Shown here in pieces: positions 1 to 5,723 of a stretch of DNA of 7,319 bases. Source of the stretch: Hyphomicrobiales bacterium (GTDB lineage: Bacteria > Pseudomonadota > Alphaproteobacteria > Rhizobiales > Beijerinckiaceae); NCBI GenBank assembly GCA_900299065.1, contig OMIJ01000146.1, positions 1 through 7,319 on the forward strand. Reading direction: 5' to 3'. Under the pieces are notes generated by a model. It saw only the letters and a list, made by a program, of their open reading frames with translations. It ran no database searches and was not told the DNA's origin. A program made the position numbers and the translations under genes. Position 1 is the first letter of the stretch, and each line of letters opens with the position of its first letter.

Positions 1-46
1 ATAATGGCACACCCAGCATAGCCTCGATGATCAACATCCAATGACA

Positions 47-72
47 AAAGGCCCGGAGAGATCCGGGCCTTT
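47..72. terminator. Bidirectional intrinsic terminator
   Basis: An 11-bp perfect stem (AAAGGCCCGGA at 47-57, TCCGGGCCTTT at 62-72) encloses a 4-nt loop. Read on the plus strand the loop is GAGA, a GNRA tetraloop. On the minus strand the stem is followed by TTTTG, on the plus strand by TTTCATTT. It starts 8 nt past the stop codon of the minus-strand solute-binding protein gene and should end that transcript. The symmetry suggests it could also stop a convergent plus-strand gene lying mostly left of the window. Confidence 0.85.
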
Positions 73-80
73 CATTTATC

Positions 81-1109
81 TCAACGGAAAATCTCCTGAT
101 AGACTTTCCACCACCCAGCCACTTTATCCTCCAGCTCATCGGGCCCGACGAAGAAGGCTTTAAACTTCTCACCATCGGGCCGCAAATTGGGATCACGCGG
201 CGGCACTTTAGGATGCACGGATATATAATCCGCATCACGATAGATTTTTTGACCATCTTCAGAGATCAAAAAATCAATCAACAATTTACCAGCATTGGGA
301 TGAGGGCCATTCTTCACCACACCCGCAACTGAAAAGACCGCCAGACTGGGGCTAATCGGCAACCAGGCTGATGGAGCACCCTGCGCTGCACTAATAGTCG
401 CGTGATTGTTGAATATATTGAGCGCCACAGCAAATTCTCCGGCGATCACCTGATCGAGCACTTGACGGGCAGACACACCCAAAGCCGTCACATTTTGCTT
501 GGCCAATTGACGCAAAAAGTCTTTGCCCTTCTCCTCGCCCATTTCCATCAGCACTGCGCCGATAAAACCGGGCGCAGCAGAAGAGGCTTGCCGCCCAGCC
601 CAAACCAACTTGCCTTTCCATTTTGGATCGAGAAAATCCATATGGGTCTTGGGCTCCTGCCCTTTGGGAACCAAAGCTGTATTAATGCCCGGCGTATGGA
701 CATAAAGATTTGTGGCGACCCAATAGCCATTGGGATCGCGATAATCCTGCGGCAAATCTTTGACGGATTCAGGCTGATATTGCAGCACCAAACCATCCCT
801 GATCAAAGGACTGCTCACCGTGCCGTCAAACACATCGCCCATAATCTTGCCAGCCTTGGATTCCTGACCCAAACGCAAGATCACTTCATTATTATCGGCG
901 CGCACATAATCGACGCGAATATTATATTTCTTCTGGAAGGCTTCTGCAGCAGGAGCAGCAAATTGGTTGATGATCTGCGTTGTATACCAGGTGACAGAGC
1001 CTTCTTTGCGAGCCGCATCGATCAAGGCCTGATCAGCGGCCAAAGAGGCGCTGGTGGTCAGCAACAAGCTTGTGCCCGCTATTACAAGGCTGCACAGTTT
1101 CAAATTCAT
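81..1109 (-). CDS. ABC transporter substrate-binding protein (Fe3+/AfuA-FbpA-like fold family)
   Basis: A 342-residue periplasmic solute-binding protein, the usual length for this family. The start at 1109 is chosen because a strong GGGAGGG Shine-Dalgarno lies 4 nt upstream; an in-frame ATG at 1136 has no comparable site and would spoil the signal peptide. Residues 1-24 form a Sec signal peptide: Lys4, a hydrophobic core, then SLA before the predicted cleavage at Ala24/Ala25. Family hallmarks are ARKEGSVTWYT (33-43), DPKWKGKLVW (161-170) and a C-terminal segment around GPHPNAGKLLIDFL (268-281). The paired tyrosines that bind ferric iron in FbpA are not seen, so iron is not established as ligand; an organic anion or other solute is equally possible. 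No permease or ATPase gene lies in the window, and a terminator follows directly, so the gene seems to be transcribed without its transporter partners. The family call is firm, the substrate unknown. Confidence 0.9.
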   Translation of the reverse strand: MNLKLCSLVIAGTSLLLTTSASLAADQALIDAARKEGSVTWYTTQIINQFAAPAAEAFQKKYNIRVDYVRADNNEVILRLGQESKAGKIMGDVFDGTVSSPLIRDGLVLQYQPESVKDLPQDYRDPNGYWVATNLYVHTPGINTALVPKGQEPKTHMDFLDPKWKGKLVWAGRQASSAAPGFIGAVLMEMGEEKGKDFLRQLAKQNVTALGVSARQVLDQVIAGEFAVALNIFNNHATISAAQGAPSAWLPISPSLAVFSVAGVVKNGPHPNAGKLLIDFLISEDGQKIYRDADYISVHPKVPPRDPNLRPDGEKFKAFFVGPDELEDKVAGWWKVYQEIFR

Positions 1110-1161
1110 TAGTCCCTCCCGATTGTTCAATTGCATTCAGTTTGGAATGCGCTCAGGCCAA

Positions 1162-1193
1162 GGTCAACTGATATTCAGGCCGATCAGTCGACC
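1162..1193. promoter_or_regulatory. 32-bp imperfect palindrome upstream of the solute-binding protein gene
   Basis: GGTCAACTGAT (1162-1172) and ATCAGTCGACC (1183-1193) are inverted repeats matching at 10 of 11 positions, separated by 10 bp. The element lies in the 111-nt gap between the small membrane protein gene and the solute-binding protein gene, 53 nt upstream of the latter's start. No T-run follows on either strand, so an operator for a dimeric regulator is favoured over an intrinsic terminator of the upstream operon, though the second is not excluded. The symmetry is directly visible; the function is inferred. Confidence 0.5.
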
Positions 1194-1210
1194 CGCTAAG
1201 CTTGTGTCAA
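1182..1210 (-). promoter_or_regulatory. Candidate promoter of the solute-binding protein gene
   Basis: On the minus strand a perfect TTGACA (-35, 1210-1205) is followed after 17 nt by CTGATC (1187-1182), a poor -10 match. The -10 falls inside the right arm of the palindrome at 1162-1193, where a bound repressor would block polymerase. Transcription would then begin about 65 nt upstream of the start codon. Only the -35 is convincing. Confidence 0.3.
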
Positions 1211-1220
1211 AAGCCGCCCC

Positions 1221-1457
1221 TTAATGGGCAGGCACCATAATCGAATCGCGCGGGGGCGGGGGTGGAATATCGAGTTTTTCGCAATTACGCCGCCCCGAAT
1301 TAATGCATTTTTGCATGCGCTCGGACTCAGCCAGCCATAACATGGACCAGATCAAAATCCCCAGAATGACGCTGATCGAAATGCCGGCAATGATATTCAC
1401 TCTGGTGCGATGACCATAATCGGTGGGATCTTGCGGGGGTTGATTTTGTTTCGACAT
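1221..1457 (-). CDS. Small single-span membrane protein, unknown function
   Basis: A 78-residue protein starting at the ATG at 1457, preceded by a G-rich GGGGG Shine-Dalgarno-like run 5 nt away. A TTG at 1478 that overlaps the murI stop is a less likely start. The N-terminal 19 residues are polar and end in HRTR, followed by one hydrophobic span (about 20-43). By the positive-inside rule the N-terminus is cytoplasmic and the C-terminal half periplasmic. That half holds two cysteines, Cys51 and Cys59, in the segment KCINSGRRNC, then a PPPPP run (65-69). A periplasmic disulfide is possible but inferred. The gene follows murI by 17 nt on the same strand and is probably the last gene of the trmJ-hydrolase-murI operon. 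I do not recognise the family; the clear membrane topology and operon position support it being real. Confidence 0.72.
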   Translation of the reverse strand: MSKQNQPPQDPTDYGHRTRVNIIAGISISVILGILIWSMLWLAESERMQKCINSGRRNCEKLDIPPPPPRDSIMVPAH

Positions 1458-1474
1458 ATAACCCCCATAAAACC

Positions 1475-2302
1475 TCAAGGCCCGACCTTCAAGCCAATCT
1501 GCGCCAGCGCCGCAATCAAAACGGCCTCTTGCACTTTATCGCTGGTGAATAGGGCACGGCCTGAGGCCTGCCGACCAATGCCTGGCGCCTCTTCTTGTGC
1601 AAAGCCTGCTTGGACAAAGCCTGTTTGGTTAAGCACATGATCTACCCGCCGCGCAATGGCAGGGGCAGGATCCACCCACTGAACCGGCCAAGGCGCCAAC
1701 CTTTGCACATGCGCAAGCAAGAGCGGGTAATGTGTACACGCCAGCACAATATGATCCGTGCGCTTGCCATTGCGCTCAACAAAACAAAGCGCGATCTCGG
1801 CGAAAATGTCTGCATCATTCACCTTTTCACCATGCATGACGCGCTCAGCCAGACTAGCGAGATTTGGCGCACCCACCAATTGCACCTCGCAATGGGCCGC
1901 ATGCTCGCGGATCAGATCATGCGTATAATCCCGCGCCACAGTGGCCGGCGTCGCCAGAACCGAAATCATATGCGAACGCGATTGCACAGCCGCTGGCTTG
2001 ATCGCCGGCACTGTACCCACAAACGGCACATGAGGATGACGCGCACGTAAATGCGGCAGCACCAGAGTTGAAGCCGTATTGCAAGCAATCACGACAATAT
2101 CGGGCTTGAGTACTGCGATCCAATGATCCATCAGCCCATTCACCCGCTCGACCAAGGCCTCGGCAGGCAAGGCGCCATAGGGGAAGACGGCATCATCGGC
2201 CAGATAGAAATAATGGGCCTGCGGGCGCAAAGCCGCAATCTCACCATAGACGGTCAAACCGCCCAGACCCGAATCGAAAACCAATATGGTCGGCACTATC
2301 AT
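1475..2302 (-). CDS. murI: Glutamate racemase
   Basis: A cytoplasmic, cofactor-independent racemase that converts L-glutamate to D-glutamate for peptidoglycan stem peptides. The 275-residue protein has the family's normal length. All catalytic landmarks are present: FDSGLGGLTV with Asp10/Ser11, FPYG (40-43), IACNTAST with first catalytic Cys74, and LACTHYPLL with second catalytic Cys189 plus Thr190/His191. DPAPAIARRV (211-220) closes the fold. The ATG at 2302 is preferred because family members start just before this first strand. Its Shine-Dalgarno is weak (AAAAGG lies 14 nt away). A GTG at 2335 overlapping the hydrolase stop by 4 nt would add 11 residues and remains an alternative. It lies 29 nt downstream of the hydrolase gene and is probably cotranscribed and possibly translationally coupled with it. 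Confidence 0.95.
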   Translation of the reverse strand: MIVPTILVFDSGLGGLTVYGEIAALRPQAHYFYLADDAVFPYGALPAEALVERVNGLMDHWIAVLKPDIVVIACNTASTLVLPHLRARHPHVPFVGTVPAIKPAAVQSRSHMISVLATPATVARDYTHDLIREHAAHCEVQLVGAPNLASLAERVMHGEKVNDADIFAEIALCFVERNGKRTDHIVLACTHYPLLLAHVQRLAPWPVQWVDPAPAIARRVDHVLNQTGFVQAGFAQEEAPGIGRQASGRALFTSDKVQEAVLIAALAQIGLKVGP

Positions 2303-2331
2303 GAGCTGATCATAAACCTTTTGCCAGCCGC

Positions 2332-3132
2332 TCACAGCTTTTTGCTGAAGGACTTGGCAATCTCGAGATTTTGCGCAATCTCCTCTATCCGCGCAGCCAC
2401 CCAATGGGGATGCGTGCGCACCACATCATGGCCAGCATCAAACTGGCTCAATGTCCATCCCGCCTGCCCGTCCACCTTGGCCGCCATTTGATGAAACACA
2501 CTGCCTTTATAGGCCGTGCACAAAGCATAATGGCGAGGAGGCCATTGGCTGACATCCATGGTTTTGGCGTCTCGTACCGACACATAAGGTTGGCGCAAAG
2601 TGCCTATGGGCTGGGCTGAGAACAAACCCGCCCAGCGGGCTGCATCCCCATTTTGCTGCATCCCTGCCTGCTGCATCCCTGCCTGCTGCACGTCTGACTG
2701 CGACATATTTGCCTGCGGCGCGCGTGGCACGGATTGGCCACCATCATGAGCCTGCGCCGCACTTTCCTGCGTAAGACGCGAATAGGGAGGAACAATATCA
2801 AATAGACATTGCCCACTCTCGGGCAAAAAAGCATCGACATAGACAAGCCCGGCCAAGCGTTCAACCATGCGATCGGCTGCTCCGGTAATCACCATGCCAC
2901 CATAAGAATGACCAACCAGCAGAACGCGCGAGAGATCCTCATAATGCAAAAGGCCCGCGACATCTTGAATATGCGATTGCAAACTCACCTGATCCGGCTT
3001 GATATGGGCGCGCTCTGCAAGCCCGCTCAATGTGGGTGCAATCACCTCATAGCCTTTTGCACTTAGCAAACGGCGCACATCGCGCCAGGACCAACTGCCG
3101 CTCCAGGCTCCATGCACAAGCACGATTGTCAT
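2332..3132 (-). CDS. Alpha/beta hydrolase (EstC / Abhydrolase_6-like)
   Basis: A 266-residue cytoplasmic hydrolase without signal peptide. LVHGAWSGSWSW (5-16) provides the oxyanion-hole loop. The nucleophile elbow GHSYGG (74-79) places the catalytic serine at Ser76, and AGHDVVRTHP (233-242) supplies the catalytic histidine, His235. The acid residue cannot be assigned with confidence; the segment HYALCTAYKGSVF, where relatives often carry an Asp, has none, and Asp100 in YVDAFLP is one candidate. The lid region (about 118-170) is low in complexity, rich in Gln, Ala and Ser, and contains pentapeptide repeats, making the protein some 25-30 residues longer than I expect for this family. The ATG at 3132 has an AGGA site 8 nt or so upstream. 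It follows trmJ by 9 nt and precedes murI. Substrate unknown; esterase or lactonase activity is plausible. Confidence 0.92.
   Translation of the reverse strand: MTIVLVHGAWSGSWSWRDVRRLLSAKGYEVIAPTLSGLAERAHIKPDQVSLQSHIQDVAGLLHYEDLSRVLLVGHSYGGMVITGAADRMVERLAGLVYVDAFLPESGQCLFDIVPPYSRLTQESAAQAHDGGQSVPRAPQANMSQSDVQQAGMQQAGMQQNGDAARWAGLFSAQPIGTLRQPYVSVRDAKTMDVSQWPPRHYALCTAYKGSVFHQMAAKVDGQAGWTLSQFDAGHDVVRTHPHWVAARIEEIAQNLEIAKSFSKKL
2654..2690 (-). repeat. 15-bp in-frame tandem repeat inside the hydrolase gene
   Basis: The plus-strand unit TGCTGCATCCCTGCC occurs twice perfectly (2654-2668, 2669-2683), followed by a partial third copy TGCTGCA (2684-2690). Because the unit is a multiple of three it encodes the pentapeptide repeat QQAGM in the hydrolase lid, around residues 149-160. 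Copy number could change by slippage without breaking the frame. Confidence 0.85.
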
Positions 3133-3141
3133 TATCTGATC

Positions 3142-4029
3142 CTATGAGGATTGATCTTCAGGCGTGAGACGAGTTTGAGTTCCAGTTTGAGCCTCATCTG
3201 CTTTAACGGCAGGCCTGGGCTGGCGAATGCGCTTGCGTGTTTTGGCTTCTTTGCGCGGCCCATCCACCAGACGCACCATCGCACCCCAAAGCGTGCGGAC
3301 ATCTTGCTGGGTCAATTGCATGCGATGAAACATATTGCGCAGATTGCGCTGCATCACTGCGCGCTTGCCCTCCGGACGAAAGAACCCATTCGTTTCGAGA
3401 TGCCCTTCGAGAAATTCAAAAAAAGAAATCACCATTTCGCGCTGCGCAGGCGGTGAGTGATTTATCGCCTCAAATGGCAATTGATCCCCTTGTGAGGCCC
3501 GAAACCATTCATAACCCGTCAGCAGAACCGCTTGCGCTAGATTGAGCGAGGCATAGGCCGGATTAACAGGAAAAGTAATGATCGCATCTGCCAAAGCCAC
3601 TTCATCATTATCAAGCCCCGTGCGCTCGGGGCCAAACAAAATGCCATGCGCTTCACCATTGCTAATTGCGGCAAAAGTCTCGGCCATAGCATTTACAGGT
3701 GGCAGAATTCTTTTGCCCTGACCACGCTCGCGCGCTGTTGTCGCCCATAGAAAATTGAGATCGGCCACGGCCTCTTCGAGCGTGGGAAAGAGTTTGGCAT
3801 TTTCGAGCAAATGCACAGCGCCAGCCGCAGCCGCATAAGCGCCCTTGCGCAAGGCCCCCGTGCGCGGCCATCCTTCTCTGGGATTGACCAGCCGCAAATC
3901 CGACAGACCGAAATTGGCCATGGCTCTTGCACACATGCCAATGTTTACGGCCAATTGCGGACGAACCAGAATAATGGCAGGTCCGCCCTCAATCCTTGGT
4001 CGTGTCCGATCTGTTCCTGCTCCGGTCAT
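3142..4029 (-). CDS. trmJ: tRNA (cytidine/uridine-32-2'-O)-methyltransferase TrmJ-like
   Basis: A 295-residue SPOUT-class methyltransferase that, by family knowledge, uses S-adenosylmethionine to methylate the 2'-OH of nucleotide 32 in tRNA anticodon loops. Motif 1 is VNIGMCARAMANFGL (28-42) with the conserved Asn29 and Arg35. Motif 2 is GILFGPERTGL (129-139). Motif 3 is PVNPAYASLNLAQAV (154-168), part of the deep-knot cofactor site. LRLVNPREGW (45-54) is typical of the TrmJ branch. After about residue 255 the tail is rich in Lys and Arg (KEAKTRKRIRQPRP) and extends past the core, possibly for RNA contact. The start codon ATG at 4029 has only a weak GGGTAA-type ribosome site. It sits 60 nt after the reductase gene and 9 nt before the hydrolase, and likely heads the trmJ-hydrolase-murI operon or continues it from the reductase. 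The related TrmH-family specificity cannot be told apart fully by eye. Confidence 0.93.
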   Translation of the reverse strand: MTGAGTDRTRPRIEGGPAIILVRPQLAVNIGMCARAMANFGLSDLRLVNPREGWPRTGALRKGAYAAAAGAVHLLENAKLFPTLEEAVADLNFLWATTARERGQGKRILPPVNAMAETFAAISNGEAHGILFGPERTGLDNDEVALADAIITFPVNPAYASLNLAQAVLLTGYEWFRASQGDQLPFEAINHSPPAQREMVISFFEFLEGHLETNGFFRPEGKRAVMQRNLRNMFHRMQLTQQDVRTLWGAMVRLVDGPRKEAKTRKRIRQPRPAVKADEAQTGTQTRLTPEDQSS

Positions 4030-4089
4030 TCTTTACCCGACTTATCGGCGGCAGCTTAATCGCACCGCCCCACAAGGCAAGGCTGAGGA

Positions 4090-5127
4090 TCAATTGACCC
4101 CGAGCTTGCGCTGCAGACTGGAGGATGAGGTCGTATATTGGAAGGTGAGCTTTTTATCGGGATAAATATAGCGATGCGCCTTTTGCGCCGCCAAAGCCAC
4201 TTCATGAAAGCCTGACAAAATCAGCTTCAGCTTGCCGGGATAAGTATTGATATCACCAACAGCAAATATGCCAGGAATATTAGTCTCGAACTTTTCCGTA
4301 TCCACCGGCACAAGATTCTCATGCAGATTGAGACCCCAATCGGCGATCGGACCCAGCTTCATCGTCAGACCGAAGAAGGGCATCATCACATCGCATTCAA
4401 TATCGGAGACCTGACCATCATTGCCTTTGATCGTGACAGCGCTCAATTGGCCATTGCTGCCTTTGAGAGATGAGATCTGTCCCATGATCAGATCCATATT
4501 CTTCTGCGCAACAAGTTCACGCATCGCATTGACCGAATGAGGCGCAGCGCGGAATTCATCACGCCTGTGCATCAGTATAATGCGGCTGGCCAATGGATGC
4601 AGATTAAGCGCCCAATCAAGCGCGGAATCGCCACCACCCACAATCAGAATGCGTTTGCCGCGCATGCTTTCCATTTTACGCACAGCATAGAAGACCGATT
4701 TGCCTTCATAATCCTCAATGCCCGCCACAGGCGGGCGCTTGGGCTGGAATGAACCACCGCCCGCTGCAATAAGCACCACTTTGGCTTCAAACACTTTGCC
4801 GGCATCTGTTGTCACTTTGAACAAAGGCGCCTCTGGCGTGCCCAAAACTTCGAGCTGATCAACCTGCTCACCATGATGGAAAGTTGGACCAAAAGGCTCA
4901 ATCTGCTTCATCAGATTATCAACGAGCCCCTGCCCCGTGACCATTGGAAAGGCCGGTATGTCATAGATCGGCTTTTCTGGATAAAGCTCGGAACATTGCC
5001 CGCCCGCACGCGGCAGAATATCCACCAAATGCGCTTTGATATCGAGCAGGCCCAATTCAAAGACAGCAAAAAGGCCCGTCGGGCCAGCGCCAATAATCAA
5101 GGCATCGGTTTTGATGATCTCGCTCAT
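4090..5127 (-). CDS. Ferredoxin--NADP(+) reductase, thioredoxin-reductase-like type
   Basis: A 345-residue FAD- and NADP-dependent flavoprotein that moves electrons between NADPH and ferredoxin or flavodoxin in the cytoplasm. The FAD Rossmann motif is GAGPTG (13-18), followed by PRAGGQCSELYPEKPIYDIP (39-58). The NADP-binding motif is GGGDSALDWA (164-173), and HRRDEFRA (187-194) matches the basic patch that binds the 2'-phosphate of NADPH. GDINTYPGKLKLILSGFHE (291-309) is the second FAD motif. No CxxC pair is present, which excludes thioredoxin reductase. The C-terminal extension FQYTTSSSSLQRKLG (329-343) is the tail that covers the flavin in this FNR group, as in Rhodopseudomonas and Bacillus enzymes. 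The gene follows a ferredoxin gene after a 197-nt leader with inverted repeats, suggesting its own promoter and control. Start at the ATG 5127, with GGA about 7 nt upstream. Confidence 0.95.
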   Translation of the reverse strand: MSEIIKTDALIIGAGPTGLFAVFELGLLDIKAHLVDILPRAGGQCSELYPEKPIYDIPAFPMVTGQGLVDNLMKQIEPFGPTFHHGEQVDQLEVLGTPEAPLFKVTTDAGKVFEAKVVLIAAGGGSFQPKRPPVAGIEDYEGKSVFYAVRKMESMRGKRILIVGGGDSALDWALNLHPLASRIILMHRRDEFRAAPHSVNAMRELVAQKNMDLIMGQISSLKGSNGQLSAVTIKGNDGQVSDIECDVMMPFFGLTMKLGPIADWGLNLHENLVPVDTEKFETNIPGIFAVGDINTYPGKLKLILSGFHEVALAAQKAHRYIYPDKKLTFQYTTSSSSLQRKLGVN

Positions 5128-5152
5128 GATCCAGTCCAGTTCAAAGAATTAG

Positions 5153-5177
5153 ATTGGCAGATGAATGATCTGCCAAT
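5153..5177 (-). promoter_or_regulatory. 10-bp perfect hairpin in the reductase 5' leader
   Basis: ATTGGCAGAT (5153-5162) and ATCTGCCAAT (5168-5177) are perfect inverted repeats around a 5-nt centre, GAATG. The element ends 25 nt upstream of the reductase start codon. No U-run follows on the minus strand, so it is not a clear terminator. It may be a protein operator or an RNA hairpin acting on translation or mRNA stability. A related ATCTGGCA stands just upstream (minus strand, about 5186-5193). Confidence 0.6.
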
Positions 5178-5245
5178 GGGCTTGCTGCCAGATGACTTGG
5201 CTGGAAGATAGCCGCCAAATGAACTGTAGCAGAAGCCTTTGGGCA

Positions 5246-5261
5246 GGCTGCAAGTGCAGCC
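5246..5261. repeat. 6-bp perfect hairpin, GGCTGC/GCAGCC
   Basis: GGCTGC (5246-5251) and GCAGCC (5256-5261) flank a 4-nt loop, AAGT. Neither side carries a convincing U-run, so a terminator for the ferredoxin gene is weak. It would be the first hairpin of the reductase leader if transcription starts in the AT-rich segment to its right. Confidence 0.4.
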
Positions 5262-5292
5262 CTATTTAACATATCAAATCTGGAAACAGTTT

Positions 5293-5310
5293 ATATTCCA
5301 ATTTGAATAT
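5293..5310. promoter_or_regulatory. AT-rich inverted repeat next to the ferredoxin stop
   Basis: ATATTC (5293-5298) and GAATAT (5305-5310) are perfect inverted repeats with a 6-bp spacer, 14 nt downstream of the ferredoxin stop. It overlaps the -10-like TATAAA on the minus strand and could be an operator. It does not fit the Irr or RirA iron-box patterns I know. Short AT-rich dyads also arise by chance. Confidence 0.3.
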
Positions 5311-5324
5311 GTAATTAGACGCGC

Positions 5325-5642
5325 TTATTGAGAATCTGGTGTGGTGACCTTCAGGCCATCGACATCATTGGTGATGCGGATCTGGCAGGACAGACGCGAG
5401 CTGGGCCGCACATCATGCGCGAAATCCAGCATATCTTCTTCCATTTGCTCAGCTTTGGGCAGCTTTTCGACCCAGGCATCATCGACATAGACATGGCAGG
5501 TGGCACAAGCGCAGGCCCCGCCGCATTCGGCTTCAATGCCGGGAATATCATTGCGCAGAGCGGTTTCCATCAAGGTTGAACCGACTTCGGCCTCGACGCT
5601 GCGGCTGACGCCATTCTTATCCGTAAATGTAACTTTGGGCAT
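5325..5642 (-). CDS. [2Fe-2S] ferredoxin, adrenodoxin/FdVI type
   Basis: A 105-residue soluble electron carrier close in length and sequence pattern to Rhodobacter capsulatus ferredoxin VI and to adrenodoxin-type ISC ferredoxins. The cluster ligands are Cys40, Cys46 and Cys49 in ECGGACACATCH, plus Cys86 in SRLSCQI. The extra Cys44 is common in this subgroup and is not a ligand. DDAWVEKLPKAEQMEEDML (54-72) is the acidic partner-interaction helix region. The ATG at 5642 is chosen because the protein then begins at the first beta strand as in relatives; an in-frame start at 5702 would add 20 unrelated residues. The Shine-Dalgarno AAGGG lies 9 nt upstream inside a small palindrome. The reductase gene comes next on the same strand, so the two proteins are plausible redox partners. 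Roles in Fe-S assembly or feeding a P450 or oxygenase are possible, but no isc genes or oxygenase lie in view. Confidence 0.95.
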   Translation of the reverse strand: MPKVTFTDKNGVSRSVEAEVGSTLMETALRNDIPGIEAECGGACACATCHVYVDDAWVEKLPKAEQMEEDMLDFAHDVRPSSRLSCQIRITNDVDGLKVTTPDSQ

Positions 5643-5643
5643 G

Positions 5644-5656
5644 AAGGGAATCCCTT
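5644..5656 (-). promoter_or_regulatory. Palindrome covering the ferredoxin ribosome-binding site
   Basis: Minus-strand AAGGGATTCCCTT is a 6+1+6 palindrome whose first half is the ferredoxin Shine-Dalgarno. If it folded in the mRNA (AAGG with CCTT over a 5-nt loop) it would partly hide the ribosome site. The stem is short and this may be chance. Confidence 0.3.
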
Positions 5657-5700
5657 GCTGGAAGAACCTGAAATTTCCGGCCCTGTCCTTACCCAAATGC

Positions 5701-5723
5701 AAGGGGTTTGGCGAGTGCCCCTT
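5701..5723 (-). terminator. Possible weak terminator after the Hpt gene
   Basis: AAGGGG (5701-5706) pairs with CCCCTT (5718-5723) over an 11-nt loop, right at the Hpt stop codon. A smaller alternative stem, GGC/GCC, is nested inside. On the minus strand the stem is followed only by GCATTTGGG, so termination would be poor and the ferredoxin gene 80 nt beyond may be read through. Confidence 0.25.

Larger units (their letters stand above)
5128..5324 (-). promoter_or_regulatory. Leader/promoter region between ferredoxin and reductase genes
   Basis: This non-coding stretch upstream of the reductase gene is strongly AT-rich on its ferredoxin side (about 5262-5320) and holds three perfect inverted repeats, listed separately. 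Minus-strand TATAAA (5295-5290) and TTAAAT (5269-5264) are -10-like, but neither has a good -35 at proper spacing. The length and structure suggest a promoter near the ferredoxin end and a structured 5' leader of roughly 120-150 nt. No ORF of note was seen. Confidence 0.4.

Noticed and set aside
3..44. Possible 3' tail of a convergent plus-strand gene (open frame ending in TGA at 42-44, just before the terminator)
   Set aside because: Only 13 codons are visible, too few to tell coding from chance, although the position and bidirectional terminator fit.
81..1109. Naming the binding protein a ferric iron transporter component
   Set aside because: The family name includes iron binders, but the paired tyrosine ligands are not visible and the context is silent.
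402..1112. 236-codon plus-strand ORF opposite the solute-binding protein gene
   Set aside because: It is an antisense shadow of a clear family member, has no recognisable domain and no convincing ribosome site.
1595..2050. 151-codon plus-strand ORF opposite murI
   Set aside because: Antisense shadow; composition rich in Arg and His as expected of reverse-frame reading, while murI has all catalytic motifs.
4090..5127. Thioredoxin reductase
   Set aside because: The fold is similar but no CxxC redox pair exists and the C-terminal tail is of the ferredoxin-NADP reductase type.
5246..5261. Intrinsic terminator of the ferredoxin gene
   Set aside because: The stem is only 6 bp and the following minus-strand sequence has no U-run.
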